NCBI RefSeq assembly: GCF_014596475.1
Contig: NZ_MECJ01000005.1
Coordinates: 1-64,000, forward strand
DNA from: Streptomyces sp. CBMA152
GTDB lineage: Bacteria; Actinomycetota; Actinomycetes; Streptomycetales; Streptomycetaceae
Reading direction: 5' to 3'
Length of the DNA stretch: 64,000 nt
Shown: one piece after another, positions 1-8,692 of the stretch
Layout: every line of letters starts with the position of its first letter
Numbering within the stretch: position 1 is the stretch's first letter
Notes under the pieces: generated by a model
What the model saw: the letters and a program-made list of their open reading frames with translations, nothing else
The model's database searches: none
What the model was told of the DNA's origin: nothing
Position numbers and translations under genes: made by a program

Positions 1-62
1 GGCAGGCCGGGGTTGTCAATCTGGCGTTGACTTTTGGCACGCTGTTGAGTTCTCAAGGTACG
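1..62 (-). promoter_or_regulatory. rRNA operon leader (boxA-like antitermination region)
   Basis: Read on the minus strand, this stretch contains CTTGAGAACTCAACAGCG followed by TGCCAAAAGTCAACGCC. From memory this is the conserved element just upstream of 16S rRNA in Streptomyces, containing the boxA-like antitermination signal. It implies an rRNA operon transcribed leftwards, with the 16S gene starting beyond base 1. No rRNA gene itself lies inside the window. Confidence 0.72.
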
Positions 63-300
63 GACGCTTCCTTTGTTCCCGTTTCCGGGCCCTCCGGGCG
101 CTTCCTTCGTTTCCGACTCTATCAGACTCTTTCGTGTCCGATTCCCGGTCTCCCAGGTTCAAGTCGTTTTGTCTTTCCGGCTGTTGGGCCGTTCCGACGT
201 CCCAGACTCTAGCCGATTTCCCGGGCGACTCCTAATCGAGCGAGTCATCCAGTCCACCGGTGCACTTCCAGTCCGTTCGAAATGGAATTCGGCATGCCGA
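63..300 (-). promoter_or_regulatory. rRNA operon promoter region
   Basis: This AT-richer gap upstream of the rRNA leader holds no convincing gene. On the minus strand two identical TAGAGT hexamers, at 121-116 and 211-206, lie 90 bp apart. They fit tandem rRNA promoters, which in Streptomyces often lack a good -35, and I see no canonical -35 at the right spacing here. The motif GGAAGCG(T/C)CCG occurs twice downstream of the first hexamer. Transcription start points are inferred. Confidence 0.5.
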
Positions 301-432
301 AATTCATCCCGATCGGGAGGTCGTGCTGAGTTGGGGTGCCGCAAGTCTGCGGCGGACGGCTGTCGCAGAACCGTTCCGGCTCCGCGACAACCCGGAGAAC
401 ATTACGCGCCCGTTGAACTCACGTCAACCCAA

Positions 433-467
433 GGCCGGGTCGGCCCGGATCGGACCGGGCCGACCGG
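433..467 (-). terminator. msrB terminator hairpin
   Basis: GGTCGGCCCGG at 438-448 pairs perfectly with CCGGGCCGACC at 455-465 around a six-base loop. It lies directly after the msrB stop and would form a strong GC stem without a long U-tract, as is common in Streptomyces. Confidence 0.65.
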
Positions 468-468
468 C

Positions 469-882
469 TCAGGCCTCGCCCGGCGTCGGCTCCAGCCGCA
501 GCGAGATCGAGTTGATGCAGTACCGCTGGTCCGTCGGGGTCGGGTAGCCCTCGCCCTCGAAGACATGACCCAGGTGCGAGCCGCAGCGGGCGCAGCGCAC
601 CTCCGTGCGGACCATGCCGTGCGAGCTGTCCGCGATCAGTTCGACCGCGTCCGTGTCCTTCGGGTCGAAGAACGACGGCCAGCCGCAGTGCGACGCGAAC
701 TTGGTCTCCGATGTGAAGAGCTCGGCGCCGCAGGCCCGGCAGGAGTAGACGCCCTGCGTCTTGGTGTCCGTGTACTCACCGACGAAAGCGGGCTCCGTGC
801 CGGCCTGCCGCAGCACGGCGTACTCCGCCGGGCTCAGCTCCGCGCGCCACTGCTCGTCCGACTTCTCGACCTCGTACGACAT
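469..882 (-). CDS. msrB: peptide-methionine (R)-S-oxide reductase MsrB
   Basis: This 137-residue cytosolic enzyme reduces the R-sulfoxide of methionine in oxidised proteins, with thioredoxin as the usual electron donor. The two zinc-binding CxxC pairs are at Cys48/Cys51 and Cys97/Cys100. The catalytic cysteine lies in RYCIN (Cys122), and the SHCGWPSF and GSHLGHVF signatures are present. Length and motifs match stand-alone MsrB with no fusion. It follows murC on the same strand with a 13-base gap, so it is probably cotranscribed with it, and a hairpin terminator follows the stop. Confidence 0.96.
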   Translation of the reverse strand: MSYEVEKSDEQWRAELSPAEYAVLRQAGTEPAFVGEYTDTKTQGVYSCRACGAELFTSETKFASHCGWPSFFDPKDTDAVELIADSSHGMVRTEVRCARCGSHLGHVFEGEGYPTPTDQRYCINSISLRLEPTPGEA

Positions 883-895
883 GGCAGGGACTCCC

Positions 896-2290
896 TCAGT
901 TGGACAGGCGGGCCAGGATCTGGGGGCCCAGGTCCGTCACGTCGCCCGCGCCCATGGTGAGAACGAGATCGCCCGGCCTGGCCATTCCCGCGACGACGTC
1001 CGGCACGGTCGTCTTGTCGTGGACGGCCGTGACGTCGGCGCCTGCCGCATGGGCGGCGTCGATGATCAGCGTGCTGGTGACGCCCGGGATCGGGTCCTCG
1101 CGCGCGGGGTAGATGTCGAGGACGACCGAGGCGTCCGCCAGGGCGAGCGCCCGGCCCATCTCGGCACCCAGCTCCTGCGTACGGGAGAAGAGGTGCGGCT
1201 GGAAGACCACGAGCAGGCGCGAGTCCGTGGCAGCGGAACGCATCGCCTCCAGGTCGGCGGTCATCTCGGTCGGGTGGTGCGCGTACGAGTCGATGACCTG
1301 CACGCCGGCCGCCTCGCCCTTGAGCTGGAGGCGGCGCTTGACGCCGGTGTACTTGCCGAGCGCCGAGGCCAGGTTGTGCGCCGGGATGCCGAGGGCGACG
1401 CCGGCGGCGAGCGCGGCCACCGCGTTGTGCGCGTAGTGGCGGCCGGGGACCGAGACCGTGAAGGTGAGGAACTTGCCGCCGAGCAGCACGGTGACCTCGC
1501 TGGTCAGACCGCGCGGGGTGACCTTGTGGACGCGTACGTCCGCCTCGGGGTCCTCGCCGTACGTCACGACCTTCAGCGACGACAGGTCGCGCACCCGGCG
1601 GGTCAGCTCGGCGGCGCCGGGCTGGTCGGCGGCGACGACGAGCGTTCCACCGGGGACGATCTTGCCGACGAAGGTCTCGAAGGAGTCGTAGATCTCGTCC
1701 ATCGAGGCGTAGTTGGCGTGGTGGTCGAGCTCGACGTTGAGGACGATGGCGACCTCGGGGTCGTACTTCTGGAAGCTGCGGTCGCTCTCGTCCGCCTCGG
1801 CGACGAAGATGTCGCCCTCGCCGTGGCAGGCGTTGGTGCCGGGTCCGGCGAGGTCGCCGCCGATCGCGTACGAGGGGTCGAGGCCCAGCTCGGTGAGGGC
1901 GACGGCCAGCATCGAGGTGGTGGTCGTCTTGCCGTGGGTGCCGGCGACGGCGATGGCGCGCAGGCCGCCCATGAGCGACGCGAGCGCGTCGGAGCGGTGG
2001 ACGACCGGGATGGAGAGCTCGGCGGCGCGGGCGAGCTCCGGGTTGTCGGCGCGGATGGCGCTGGAGACGACGACGCAGCTGGCGTCGGCGGCGAGGTGGT
2101 CGGCGGCGTGCCCGATGTGGACGGTCGCGCCGAGCGCCCGCAGCGCGTCGGCCGTGCCGGACTCCTTGGCGTCGCTGCCCGCGACCTTGGCACCGCGCTG
2201 GGCCAGGATCTTCGCGATCCCCGACATTCCGGCACCGCCGATGCCGATGAAGTGCGGCCGTTCCATGGCGGTGGGAATCGCGGGTGCCAT
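896..2290 (-). CDS. murC: UDP-N-acetylmuramate--L-alanine ligase MurC
   Basis: This cytosolic ligase adds the first amino acid, L-alanine, to UDP-N-acetylmuramic acid in peptidoglycan precursor synthesis, using ATP. The 464-residue protein has the N-terminal UDP-binding GIGGAGMSG (about 16-24), the Mur ligase P-loop GTHGKTTTT (about 117-125), and the central and C-terminal Mur ligase domains. Length is typical. It lies outside any dcw division cluster, which is normal for Streptomyces, and is followed closely by msrB. All expected motifs are intact. Confidence 0.97.
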   Translation of the reverse strand: MAPAIPTAMERPHFIGIGGAGMSGIAKILAQRGAKVAGSDAKESGTADALRALGATVHIGHAADHLAADASCVVVSSAIRADNPELARAAELSIPVVHRSDALASLMGGLRAIAVAGTHGKTTTTSMLAVALTELGLDPSYAIGGDLAGPGTNACHGEGDIFVAEADESDRSFQKYDPEVAIVLNVELDHHANYASMDEIYDSFETFVGKIVPGGTLVVAADQPGAAELTRRVRDLSSLKVVTYGEDPEADVRVHKVTPRGLTSEVTVLLGGKFLTFTVSVPGRHYAHNAVAALAAGVALGIPAHNLASALGKYTGVKRRLQLKGEAAGVQVIDSYAHHPTEMTADLEAMRSAATDSRLLVVFQPHLFSRTQELGAEMGRALALADASVVLDIYPAREDPIPGVTSTLIIDAAHAAGADVTAVHDKTTVPDVVAGMARPGDLVLTMGAGDVTDLGPQILARLSN

Positions 2291-2495
2291 TGCGTGTGTC
2301 TCCCGGGGGTGCGACGTACAGAGGTGGGCATCAGCCTATGCGGTGTCCCGGCGATCGCGGTCCGGGACGGCTCGTCGTGCGGTGGCGCACGCCACGCGCG
2401 CGGTGGCTCGCCCTCGGGGTCGCTCCCTGAGCGGCGCGCGCCCGTCGCCAGGCGCTGCGCGCAAGCCGTGAGCGCCCGGCACGCAGAGCCAGGCC

Positions 2496-2978
2496 TCACT
2501 GCTCGCTGTGCGCCTCCTCGCTGTGCGCGAACAGCTTCAGGACCGGTACGCCGACCTTGTGGCGGGCCCGCGAGGCCCAGTCGCGGTGGAAGAACTCCTC
2601 GACGTAGTGCGGCGCGGTCAGCACGATCACCTCGTCCGCGTTCACCTCGTCCACGACGGACTTCAGCAGGTCCAGGGGATGGTCCTCGACGATCCTGCCC
2701 ACGGCCTCGCACCCCTGGTCGCGCAGGACCCGGAGCGAGTACTGCAGGCCGACCTCGGCGGGCTGGCGGGCCTCGCTGCCCTCGGGTTCGTCGGCCTCGT
2801 GGACGGCTTCGTCGAGTTCGCCCAGCGCCACGTCGTCGATGGCGCGCAGCAGCCGGTCCTGGTCGCCCCTGGGCTGCATCAGGACGACGAAGGAGACCGG
2901 CTCGTCGCCGTGCAGGGTGGTGACGAATTCCACGTCGACGGAGGTCAGGGGCTTCTCGATCATCAAAACGCTCGTGAA
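2496..2978 (-). CDS. small conserved protein, often labelled indole-3-glycerol phosphate synthase
   Basis: This protein has about 160 residues from a GTG at 2978, chosen because GAAGGG sits eight bases upstream. A longer frame upstream looks non-coding. The sequence contains EVIVLTAPHYVEEFFHRDWASRARHK and ends in an acidic tail. Streptomyces homologues are often labelled indole-3-glycerol phosphate synthase, but 160 residues is too short for that TIM barrel and I see no active-site motifs. The fold looks more like a nucleotide-binding, universal-stress-like domain. Function is unknown. It lies upstream of murC on the same strand. Confidence 0.75.
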   Translation of the reverse strand, partial: FTSVLMIEKPLTSVDVEFVTTLHGDEPVSFVVLMQPRGDQDRLLRAIDDVALGELDEAVHEADEPEGSEARQPAEVGLQYSLRVLRDQGCEAVGRIVEDHPLDLLKSVVDEVNADEVIVLTAPHYVEEFFHRDWASRARHKVGVPVLKLFAHSEEAHSEQ

Positions 2979-3142
2979 CACGACAGGCGCCCTTCTCTTC
3001 TCTCCGTGGCCGGTGCCGCCTCGAATCGTCTTCGGCGGCGGCCCGGCCCCTGCGGAAACCATCCTTCCCCGTGCCCGCACGGGGTCTGCGTGAGTAAGTG
3101 TGCCCGCCGGAAGCTAACCGGAACGGCAAATTCCGCTGATTG

Positions 3143-3907
3143 TCAGATCCGACGGTAACGCGTGTAGAGGAACCCGGCCTCCTCCAGAAGCGACTCAAGC
3201 TGGAAGCGTTCCGGGACGCTCACCGGGGGGCCGCCCGCGATGCGCTGGGCGGTGCCCGCCGTCAGCAGCGGGGACACCGTCAGACAGAGCTCGTCGAGGA
3301 CTCCGGCGGCCACGAACTGGCCGAGCAGCCGGGGCCCGCCCTCCGTCAGCATGCGCGGCAGACCCCGGCCGGCCAGCGCCTCGACGGCCCGGGCGGGCTC
3401 CACACCGGGCCCGTCGCCCGCGACCACCACCACCGCGCCCGCCAGCTCGGCCTCGCGCACCCGCTCCGGGGGCGCGGCGGCCCCCGTGAGGACGAGGGTC
3501 GGGACCAGCGGCGAGGTGAAGAGGGGCAGGCCGAAGTCCAGGTCGAGGCTGGCCGTGACCACCGCGATGACCGGGGCCGGGCCCTGGCCCGCCGCCTCGC
3601 GCCGGGCCGCGAAGGCCTCCCGCGCCCTGGCCGGGCGGTAACCCTCCTGGCGTACCGTTTCCGCGCCGACCACGACCACATCGGCCAGCGCCCGCAGCGT
3701 GCCGAAGATACGCATGTCGGTGTCGGAGGAGAGCGGCTGGGAGCGGCCCTCGTGCTGGCCCGCGCCGTCGAGCGAGGAGACCATGTTGGCCCGCAGCCAG
3801 GGGCCGTCCGTCTTGGGGTACGCGTAGGCCTCGGCCAGCGCGTCGAACGACCACTCGCCCTCCGGCTCGGACGGTGTCTGGTCGGTCACAGGGAACAGGC
3901 GTCGCAT
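3143..3907 (-). CDS. RibD C-terminal-domain (pyrimidine reductase-like) protein
   Basis: This 254-residue protein is built on the dihydrofolate-reductase-like RibD_C fold. Recognisable parts are RANMVSSLDGA (substrate-binding), VVVGAETVRQEGYRPAR (NADPH region) and the C-terminal MLTEGGPRLLGQF followed by DELCLTVSPLL. The family reduces the ribosyl group of a riboflavin precursor or related substrates. This copy stands alone, without a deaminase domain or other rib genes nearby, so its substrate is not established. It is divergent from zapE, 36 bases away. Confidence 0.85.
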   Translation of the reverse strand: MRRLFPVTDQTPSEPEGEWSFDALAEAYAYPKTDGPWLRANMVSSLDGAGQHEGRSQPLSSDTDMRIFGTLRALADVVVVGAETVRQEGYRPARAREAFAARREAAGQGPAPVIAVVTASLDLDFGLPLFTSPLVPTLVLTGAAAPPERVREAELAGAVVVVAGDGPGVEPARAVEALAGRGLPRMLTEGGPRLLGQFVAAGVLDELCLTVSPLLTAGTAQRIAGGPPVSVPERFQLESLLEEAGFLYTRYRRI

Positions 3908-3943
3908 CCGTGCAGTCTTACACGGCGCTTACAGTGGGGAACT

Positions 3944-5014
3944 GTGTCGACCAGCCCGATAATCGAAGCGGCCCCGCTCTCGCTCTGCGCCCGCGAACCG
4001 CATGTCCCCGCCGACCGTCTCGTCGCCGAGATGGTGCCGCCGCCGCGGTTCGACTCGGTCCGCTTCGAGACGTACGTACCGGACCCGAACCAGCCGAGCC
4101 AGCGCGAGGCCGTCACGGTCCTCAGCTCCTTCGCGGCGGGTCTGGGCGGGGCGCACGCCACCGGGAGCGGGCGCCGCAAGTGGTTCGCCCGCAAGCCGGC
4201 CGCGCCCGTCGCGCCGCGCGGGGTCTACCTCGACGGCGGATACGGCGTCGGCAAGACGCATCTGCTGGCCTCGCTGTGGCACGCCACCCCGGCCGAGCCC
4301 GCGCTCAAGGCCTTCGGCACCTTCGTGGAGCTGACCAACCTGGTCGGCGCGCTGGGTTTCCAGCAGACCGTGCGCACCCTGAGCGGGCACCGGCTGCTCT
4401 GCATCGACGAGTTCGAGCTCGACGACCCGGGCGACACCGTCCTCGTCTCCTCGCTGCTCGCGAAGCTGGTCGAGGAGGGGGTCGCACTGGCCGCCACCTC
4501 CAACACGCTGCCCGGCAAGCTCGGCGAGGGCCGGTTCGCGGCTGTCGACTTCCTGCGGGAGATCCAGGGTCTGTCCGCGCACTTCAAGCCACTGCGGATC
4601 GACGGCGAGGACTACCGCCACCGTGGGCTGCCCGAGGCCCCGCCGCCGTACTCCGACGAGCAGGTCGCCAAGACGGCGTACGCGACCGAGGGCGCGGCGC
4701 TCGACGACTTCCCCGGGCTGCTCGACCATCTCTCGCGCGTCCACCCCAGCCGTTACGGGGCGATGACCGACGGGCTGAAGGCGGTGTGCCTCACCGATGT
4801 GCAGCCGGTTCCGGACCAGTCGACGGCGCTGCGGCTCGTGGTGCTCGCCGACCGGCTGTACGACCGCGAGATACCGGTGCTGGCCTCCGGCGTCCCGTTC
4901 GACAAGCTGTTCAGTGACGAGATGCTGAACGGCGGCTACCGCAAGAAGTACTTCCGGGCCATCTCCCGCCTCACCGCCCTCGCCCGCGACGCGAAGGGGC
5001 TTGTGGGGCAGTAG
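3944..5014 (+). CDS. zapE: AFG1/ZapE-family P-loop ATPase
   Basis: This 356-residue protein starts at GTG 3944 after a GTGGGGA ribosome-binding site; the open frame extends further upstream but overlaps the divergent reductase gene. The P-loop GGYGVGKTH is at about 98-106 and the Walker B motif is LLCIDEFELDD. The family (bacterial ZapE, mitochondrial AFG1) is linked to cell division under stress and to membrane-protein quality control. Later motifs such as HFKPLRIDGEDYRHRG are typical. Its role in Streptomyces is inferred from the family name only. Confidence 0.9.
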   Translation: MSTSPIIEAAPLSLCAREPHVPADRLVAEMVPPPRFDSVRFETYVPDPNQPSQREAVTVLSSFAAGLGGAHATGSGRRKWFARKPAAPVAPRGVYLDGGYGVGKTHLLASLWHATPAEPALKAFGTFVELTNLVGALGFQQTVRTLSGHRLLCIDEFELDDPGDTVLVSSLLAKLVEEGVALAATSNTLPGKLGEGRFAAVDFLREIQGLSAHFKPLRIDGEDYRHRGLPEAPPPYSDEQVAKTAYATEGAALDDFPGLLDHLSRVHPSRYGAMTDGLKAVCLTDVQPVPDQSTALRLVVLADRLYDREIPVLASGVPFDKLFSDEMLNGGYRKKYFRAISRLTALARDAKGLVGQ

Positions 5015-5066
5015 GTTTGGCACACAGGGGGCCCAAATCCCCCTCAGCCACCAGAAGGGAAACATC

Positions 5067-5492
5067 ATGGCCACCACGCGTACGGCGCACACGGTCTGGG
5101 AAGGCGAGCTCATCAAGGGCTCGGGGACCGTCAGCTTCGACTCGTCCGGCATCGGTTCGCAGCCGGTCAGCTGGGCGTCCCGCGCCGAGCAGGCCAACGG
5201 CAAGACCAGCCCGGAGGAGCTCATCGGAGCGGCCCACTCCAGCTGCTTCTCCATGGCCCTCTCGCACGCCCTGACCGGCGCGGGCACCCCGCCCACCCGC
5301 CTTGAGACCAAGGCCGACGTGACGTTCCAGCCGGGCGAGGGCATCACCGGCATCCACCTCAGCGTGCGCGGCGAGGTGCCGGGCCTGGACGAGCAGGGCT
5401 TCGCGGCCGCCGCCGAGGACGCCAAGAAGAACTGCCCGGTCAGCCAGGCGCTGACGGGCACGACGATCACGCTCACGGCCGAGCTGGTCTGA
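5067..5492 (+). CDS. OsmC-family peroxiredoxin-like protein
   Basis: This 141-residue protein starts at ATG 5067 with AGAAGGGA just upstream. The two OsmC redox cysteines are Cys60 (in AHSSCFSMAL) and Cys123 (in KNCPVSQAL). The family reduces organic hydroperoxides in the cytosol. The sequence is closer to OsmC proper than to Ohr. It lies 52 bases after zapE and is followed by its own hairpin. Confidence 0.92.
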   Translation: MATTRTAHTVWEGELIKGSGTVSFDSSGIGSQPVSWASRAEQANGKTSPEELIGAAHSSCFSMALSHALTGAGTPPTRLETKADVTFQPGEGITGIHLSVRGEVPGLDEQGFAAAAEDAKKNCPVSQALTGTTITLTAELV

Positions 5493-5500
5493 CACTGACG

Positions 5501-5521
5501 CCGGGCTGGGCAACAGCCCGG
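5501..5521 (+). terminator. osmC-like gene terminator
   Basis: CCGGGCTG and CAGCCCGG form a perfect eight-base-pair stem around a five-base loop, starting eight bases after the OsmC stop. No U-tract follows. Confidence 0.6.
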
Positions 5522-5589
5522 GCAGTGGCTGGATCCGGCCCACGCAACAGCCTGCGTCACGACCGGATTCGGCCACTTCGAGGCGACAC

Positions 5590-5639
5590 GACCCGCATGA
5601 TTCACGGATCACCGAACGCGTGATTTGATCATGCGGGTC
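5590..5639. repeat. 12-bp inverted repeat upstream of the PhoX-like gene
   Basis: GACCCGCATGAT at 5590-5601 is the exact inverse of ATCATGCGGGTC at 5628-5639, with a 26-base spacer. It ends 34 bases before the PhoX-like start codon, so it could be a leader hairpin or a spaced operator. The spacer contains ATTCACGGATCACCG, which only weakly resembles a PHO-box unit. Confidence 0.5.
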
Positions 5640-5673
5640 ACGTCTTCCTGTCCGCCAACAGGGGAGTTGCCTC

Positions 5674-7050
5674 ATGTCCGAAGCAGGAGCAACACGACGT
5701 CAGTTGCTGGCCCGCACCGGCGCCTCGGCGGCCGCGATCGCCTTCACTGGTGCGGTGACCGAGCTCTTCGCCGGGGGTCCGGCGTCGGCCACCGCCAGTC
5801 GTCGCGGGTACGGCCCGCTGATTCCCGATCCGGCCGGGCTGCTCGATCTGCCGGAAGGATTCCGCTACCGGGTGCTGTCCCGGGAGGGCGACCCGCTGCG
5901 CTCCGGCGAGGGCCGGGTGCCGGGCAACCACGACGGGATGGCCGCGTTCGCGGGCCGACGCGGCGGAGTCCGGCTGGTCCGCAACCACGAGAACCGGGTC
6001 ACCGCCGCGATTCCCGTCCCGCATGTCGCCGGACTCGTGTACGACCCGGGCGGCAGGGGCGGCTGTACGACCCTCGATCTCGACGCGCACAACCGGGTGC
6101 TCTCCGAGCGGGTCGCCCTCAGCGGCACCGCCGTCAACTGCGCGGGTGGGCGCACCCCTTGGAACACCTGGCTCAGCTGCGAGGAGACCGAGGACCGGGC
6201 CGGTACCAACGGCTACACCAAGGACCACGGCTTCGTCTTCGAGGTCGACGGCGCCGATCCGCACCGCACCGGAGCCGTACCGCTCACCGCTATGGGCCGC
6301 TTCCAGCACGAGGCGATCGCGATCGACCCGGGCAGCGGTGCCGTGTACGAGACCGAGGACGCCTTCGACAAGCCCTTCGGGCTCTTCTACCGCTTCCTGC
6401 CGAACCGGCCGCTGGGCGGTACGGGCTCGCTGCGCGCGGGCGGCGAGCTCACCGCGATGCGCGTACCGGACGTGCCCGATCTCTCCGTGATCCAGCGGCC
6501 CGGCGCCCGCTTCGAGGGGATCGAGTGGGTGCCGGTGCCCGATCCGCTCGCCCGGGACACCCCGGTCCGGTTCCAGGACTTCGGCCCGGGCGGCATCACG
6601 CACGCGCAGAAGCTGGAGGGCTGCTACTGGGGCGGCGACTGCGTCTACTTCGTCTCCAGCTACGCGCGCGTGGCCGAGGGCGCGGGCGCCGACCACTTCG
6701 GCCAGGTGTGGCGGTACGAGCCGCGCCGCGACCGGCTCACCCTCGTGGTCGTCTTCGGCCCGGGCACCGACGTCCGGCTGCCCGGCGACTCCCCCGACAA
6801 CATCTGCCTCGCGCCGGACGGCGGGCTGATGGTGTGCGAGGACGGCAACGGAGCCCAGCACGTCTTCGGCCTGACCCGCCGCGGCGAGGTGTACGCGATG
6901 GCACGAGGCCGCCAAGACATCGGGAAACCGGGCAGCCCGGAATGGGGCGAGTTCGCGGGGGTCACCTTCGCGCCCGACCGGCGGACGATGTACGTCAACT
7001 GCTACACACCGGGGACGACCTTCGCGGTGACGGGCCCGTTCGCCCATTAG
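5674..7050 (+). CDS. Tat-exported PhoX-like phosphatase (DUF839)
   Basis: This 458-residue protein has a twin-arginine signal (RRQLLAR near residue 8, then an alanine-rich hydrophobic stretch), so it is probably exported folded. The body matches the PhoX/DUF839 beta-propeller family: GNHDGMAAFAGRRGGVRLVRNHEN, LSCEETEDR, FGRFQHEA-like and NICLAPDGGLMVCEDG segments. Characterised PhoX enzymes are Ca/Fe-dependent extracellular alkaline phosphatases. Substrate here is unproven, since DUF839 also contains proteins of unknown activity. The polyphosphate kinase gene 59 bases downstream fits a phosphate theme. Confidence 0.85.
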   Translation: MSEAGATRRQLLARTGASAAAIAFTGAVTELFAGGPASATASRRGYGPLIPDPAGLLDLPEGFRYRVLSREGDPLRSGEGRVPGNHDGMAAFAGRRGGVRLVRNHENRVTAAIPVPHVAGLVYDPGGRGGCTTLDLDAHNRVLSERVALSGTAVNCAGGRTPWNTWLSCEETEDRAGTNGYTKDHGFVFEVDGADPHRTGAVPLTAMGRFQHEAIAIDPGSGAVYETEDAFDKPFGLFYRFLPNRPLGGTGSLRAGGELTAMRVPDVPDLSVIQRPGARFEGIEWVPVPDPLARDTPVRFQDFGPGGITHAQKLEGCYWGGDCVYFVSSYARVAEGAGADHFGQVWRYEPRRDRLTLVVVFGPGTDVRLPGDSPDNICLAPDGGLMVCEDGNGAQHVFGLTRRGEVYAMARGRQDIGKPGSPEWGEFAGVTFAPDRRTMYVNCYTPGTTFAVTGPFAH

Positions 7051-7109
7051 CACTCGCGCCGCGTCGCGTTCCGTCGCACGATCGAGGGAACCGACCGAAG
7101 GGGTGCGCA

Positions 7110-7976
7110 GTGGCCAAGAAGGGCAAGAAGAAGCCCGAGCGGCAGGATCTGCGCTCGCTGCTGCGCATCCCGGTGGGCAGGCCGGTCGACCTGACCGCGT
7201 ATCCGCCCGACGCCACTCCGGGCGGGCCCAAGGGCAAGGCCGAGGGCCTGGCGGCGACCGCCGAGATGGGCGAGGAGCTGGCCGAGCTCCAGGAGCGGCT
7301 GTTCGCGGCGAGTACAGGGGGCGACCGGCGCCGGGTCCTGCTCGTCCTCCAGGGCATGGACACCAGTGGCAAGGGCGGCACGGTCAAGCACGTGATCGGC
7401 CTGTTCAATCCGTCCGGCTGCCGGATCACTTCGTTCAAGGCGCCCACCAGGGAAGAGCTGAACCACCCCTTCCTGTGGCGGATCATGCGGGCGCTGCCAC
7501 AGCCCGGCGAGATCGGCATCTTCGACCGCTCGCACTACGAGGACGTCCTGATCGCCCGCGTCCGCGAGCTGGTCCCGCGCCGCCGACTGGGCCGCCGCTA
7601 CGGGCAGATCAGCCGCTTCGAGGAGTCGCTCGCGGACGACGGGGTGAGCGTGATCAAGGTCTTTCTGCACATCGGTTACGAGCAGCAGCGCCGCCGACTG
7701 CTCGAACGGCTCGACAACCCCGAGAAGCACTGGAAGTTCGACCCGGGCGACATCGACGAGCGGGCACTGTGGCCCGCGTATCAGAAGGCGTACGAGATCG
7801 CTCTGGAGCGCTGCTCGACGGACGTGGCCCCCTGGTATCTGGTCCCCTCCGACCGCAAGTGGTACCGGAACTGGGCGATCAGCAGACTGCTCCTGGAGCA
7901 GCTGCGCGAGCTCGACCCGAAGTATCCGGCGGGCGACTTCGATGTGGCGGAGTGCCGACGGCGGCTGCTGACCTGA
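7110..7976 (+). CDS. ppk2: PPK2-family polyphosphate kinase
   Basis: This 288-residue protein starts at GTG 7110 with GAAGGGG upstream. The Walker A is GMDTSGKGG (about 82-90), the aspartate/lid segment is FDRSHYEDV (about 138-146), and the C-terminal FPSD-like region (YLVPSDRKWYRNWA) follows. PPK2 enzymes transfer phosphate between polyphosphate and nucleoside mono- or diphosphates in the cytosol. Class I versus II cannot be settled by eye. The basic N-terminus MAKKGKKKPE is family-typical. It ends seven bases from the convergent DUF5825 gene with no terminator visible. Confidence 0.93.
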   Translation: MAKKGKKKPERQDLRSLLRIPVGRPVDLTAYPPDATPGGPKGKAEGLAATAEMGEELAELQERLFAASTGGDRRRVLLVLQGMDTSGKGGTVKHVIGLFNPSGCRITSFKAPTREELNHPFLWRIMRALPQPGEIGIFDRSHYEDVLIARVRELVPRRRLGRRYGQISRFEESLADDGVSVIKVFLHIGYEQQRRRLLERLDNPEKHWKFDPGDIDERALWPAYQKAYEIALERCSTDVAPWYLVPSDRKWYRNWAISRLLLEQLRELDPKYPAGDFDVAECRRRLLT

Positions 7977-7983
7977 CGTACCG

Positions 7984-8658
7984 TCAGAGAACCATCCCCT
8001 CCTGGAGCCAGCGGCTCACCCGGTACGGGAGCCACCACGCCAGCTCGCCGACCTGGAGGACCAGCTGCTCGCCCAGGAAGTCGGCGAGGACGGCCGCGGG
8101 GACGTCGGCGGCCGGGGCGCCGTAGGACAGGTCCGCGATGGCCTCGCGGTACTCCGGCTCGTCGGCGGTGAAGCGGCGCAGGTCGCCCCAGCGGCGGTCG
8201 CGGATCTGGACGAATCCCGGGCCCTGGCGCCACAGGCACTTGCACAGATAGTGGCCCCGCCGCCAGGACTCCAGCACCTCGGCCGCCTCCCCCGGGCCTT
8301 CGAGGCGCTGCGGCGGCTGGAGGTGACCGAGCGCCCGCCAGGCGTCGTCGGGCGCGGCCGGGTCGAGCAGCAGCTCCCACTCGACGAGGACGGCCCGGGC
8401 GGTGAGGTCCCGGACCAGGCTGAGGGCGCGTACCGCGTGTTCGGCCGTGTCCGGGTTACCGGCCCCGGCGAGGTCCACGGGCCGCGCGAGCCGTACCCGG
8501 CGGGCGCCCAGCTCCCACAGCCCGTCGCTCTCGGCGTCGACGGGACCGGTCAGTTCGCGTTCCCCGAGGTCCATACCGGGCAGGCCGCAGGCCTCGGGGT
8601 CGTAGTCGCGCCAGGCCGTGACGGTGAGCGCGGGGCCGGTGGTGAGGGCGGTGGTCAT
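7984..8658 (-). CDS. DUF5825-like protein of the RiPP operon
   Basis: This 224-residue soluble protein has no catalytic motif I can name. AGGAGG sits ahead of the ATG. The C-terminus (FLGEQLVLQVGELAWWLPYRVSRWLQEG) is rich in tryptophan and leucine, and a short HYLCKCLWRQGPGFVQIRDRR segment holds its paired cysteines. I recall this family (DUF5825) as a regular partner of RiPP-maturation radical SAM C-methyltransferases in Streptomyces. It is the last gene of the operon, 34 bases after the radical SAM gene. A precursor-recognition or scaffolding role is a guess from context. Confidence 0.75.
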   Translation of the reverse strand: MTTALTTGPALTVTAWRDYDPEACGLPGMDLGERELTGPVDAESDGLWELGARRVRLARPVDLAGAGNPDTAEHAVRALSLVRDLTARAVLVEWELLLDPAAPDDAWRALGHLQPPQRLEGPGEAAEVLESWRRGHYLCKCLWRQGPGFVQIRDRRWGDLRRFTADEPEYREAIADLSYGAPAADVPAAVLADFLGEQLVLQVGELAWWLPYRVSRWLQEGMVL

Positions 8659-8692
8659 CGGTGGTGTCCTCCTGCTCCGGTGTGCTCGCGGG

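Noticed and set aside
1..468. Open frames 27-212 and 73-960 on the plus strand
   Set aside because: They cross the rRNA leader and the antisense of msrB/murC and have no family resemblance.
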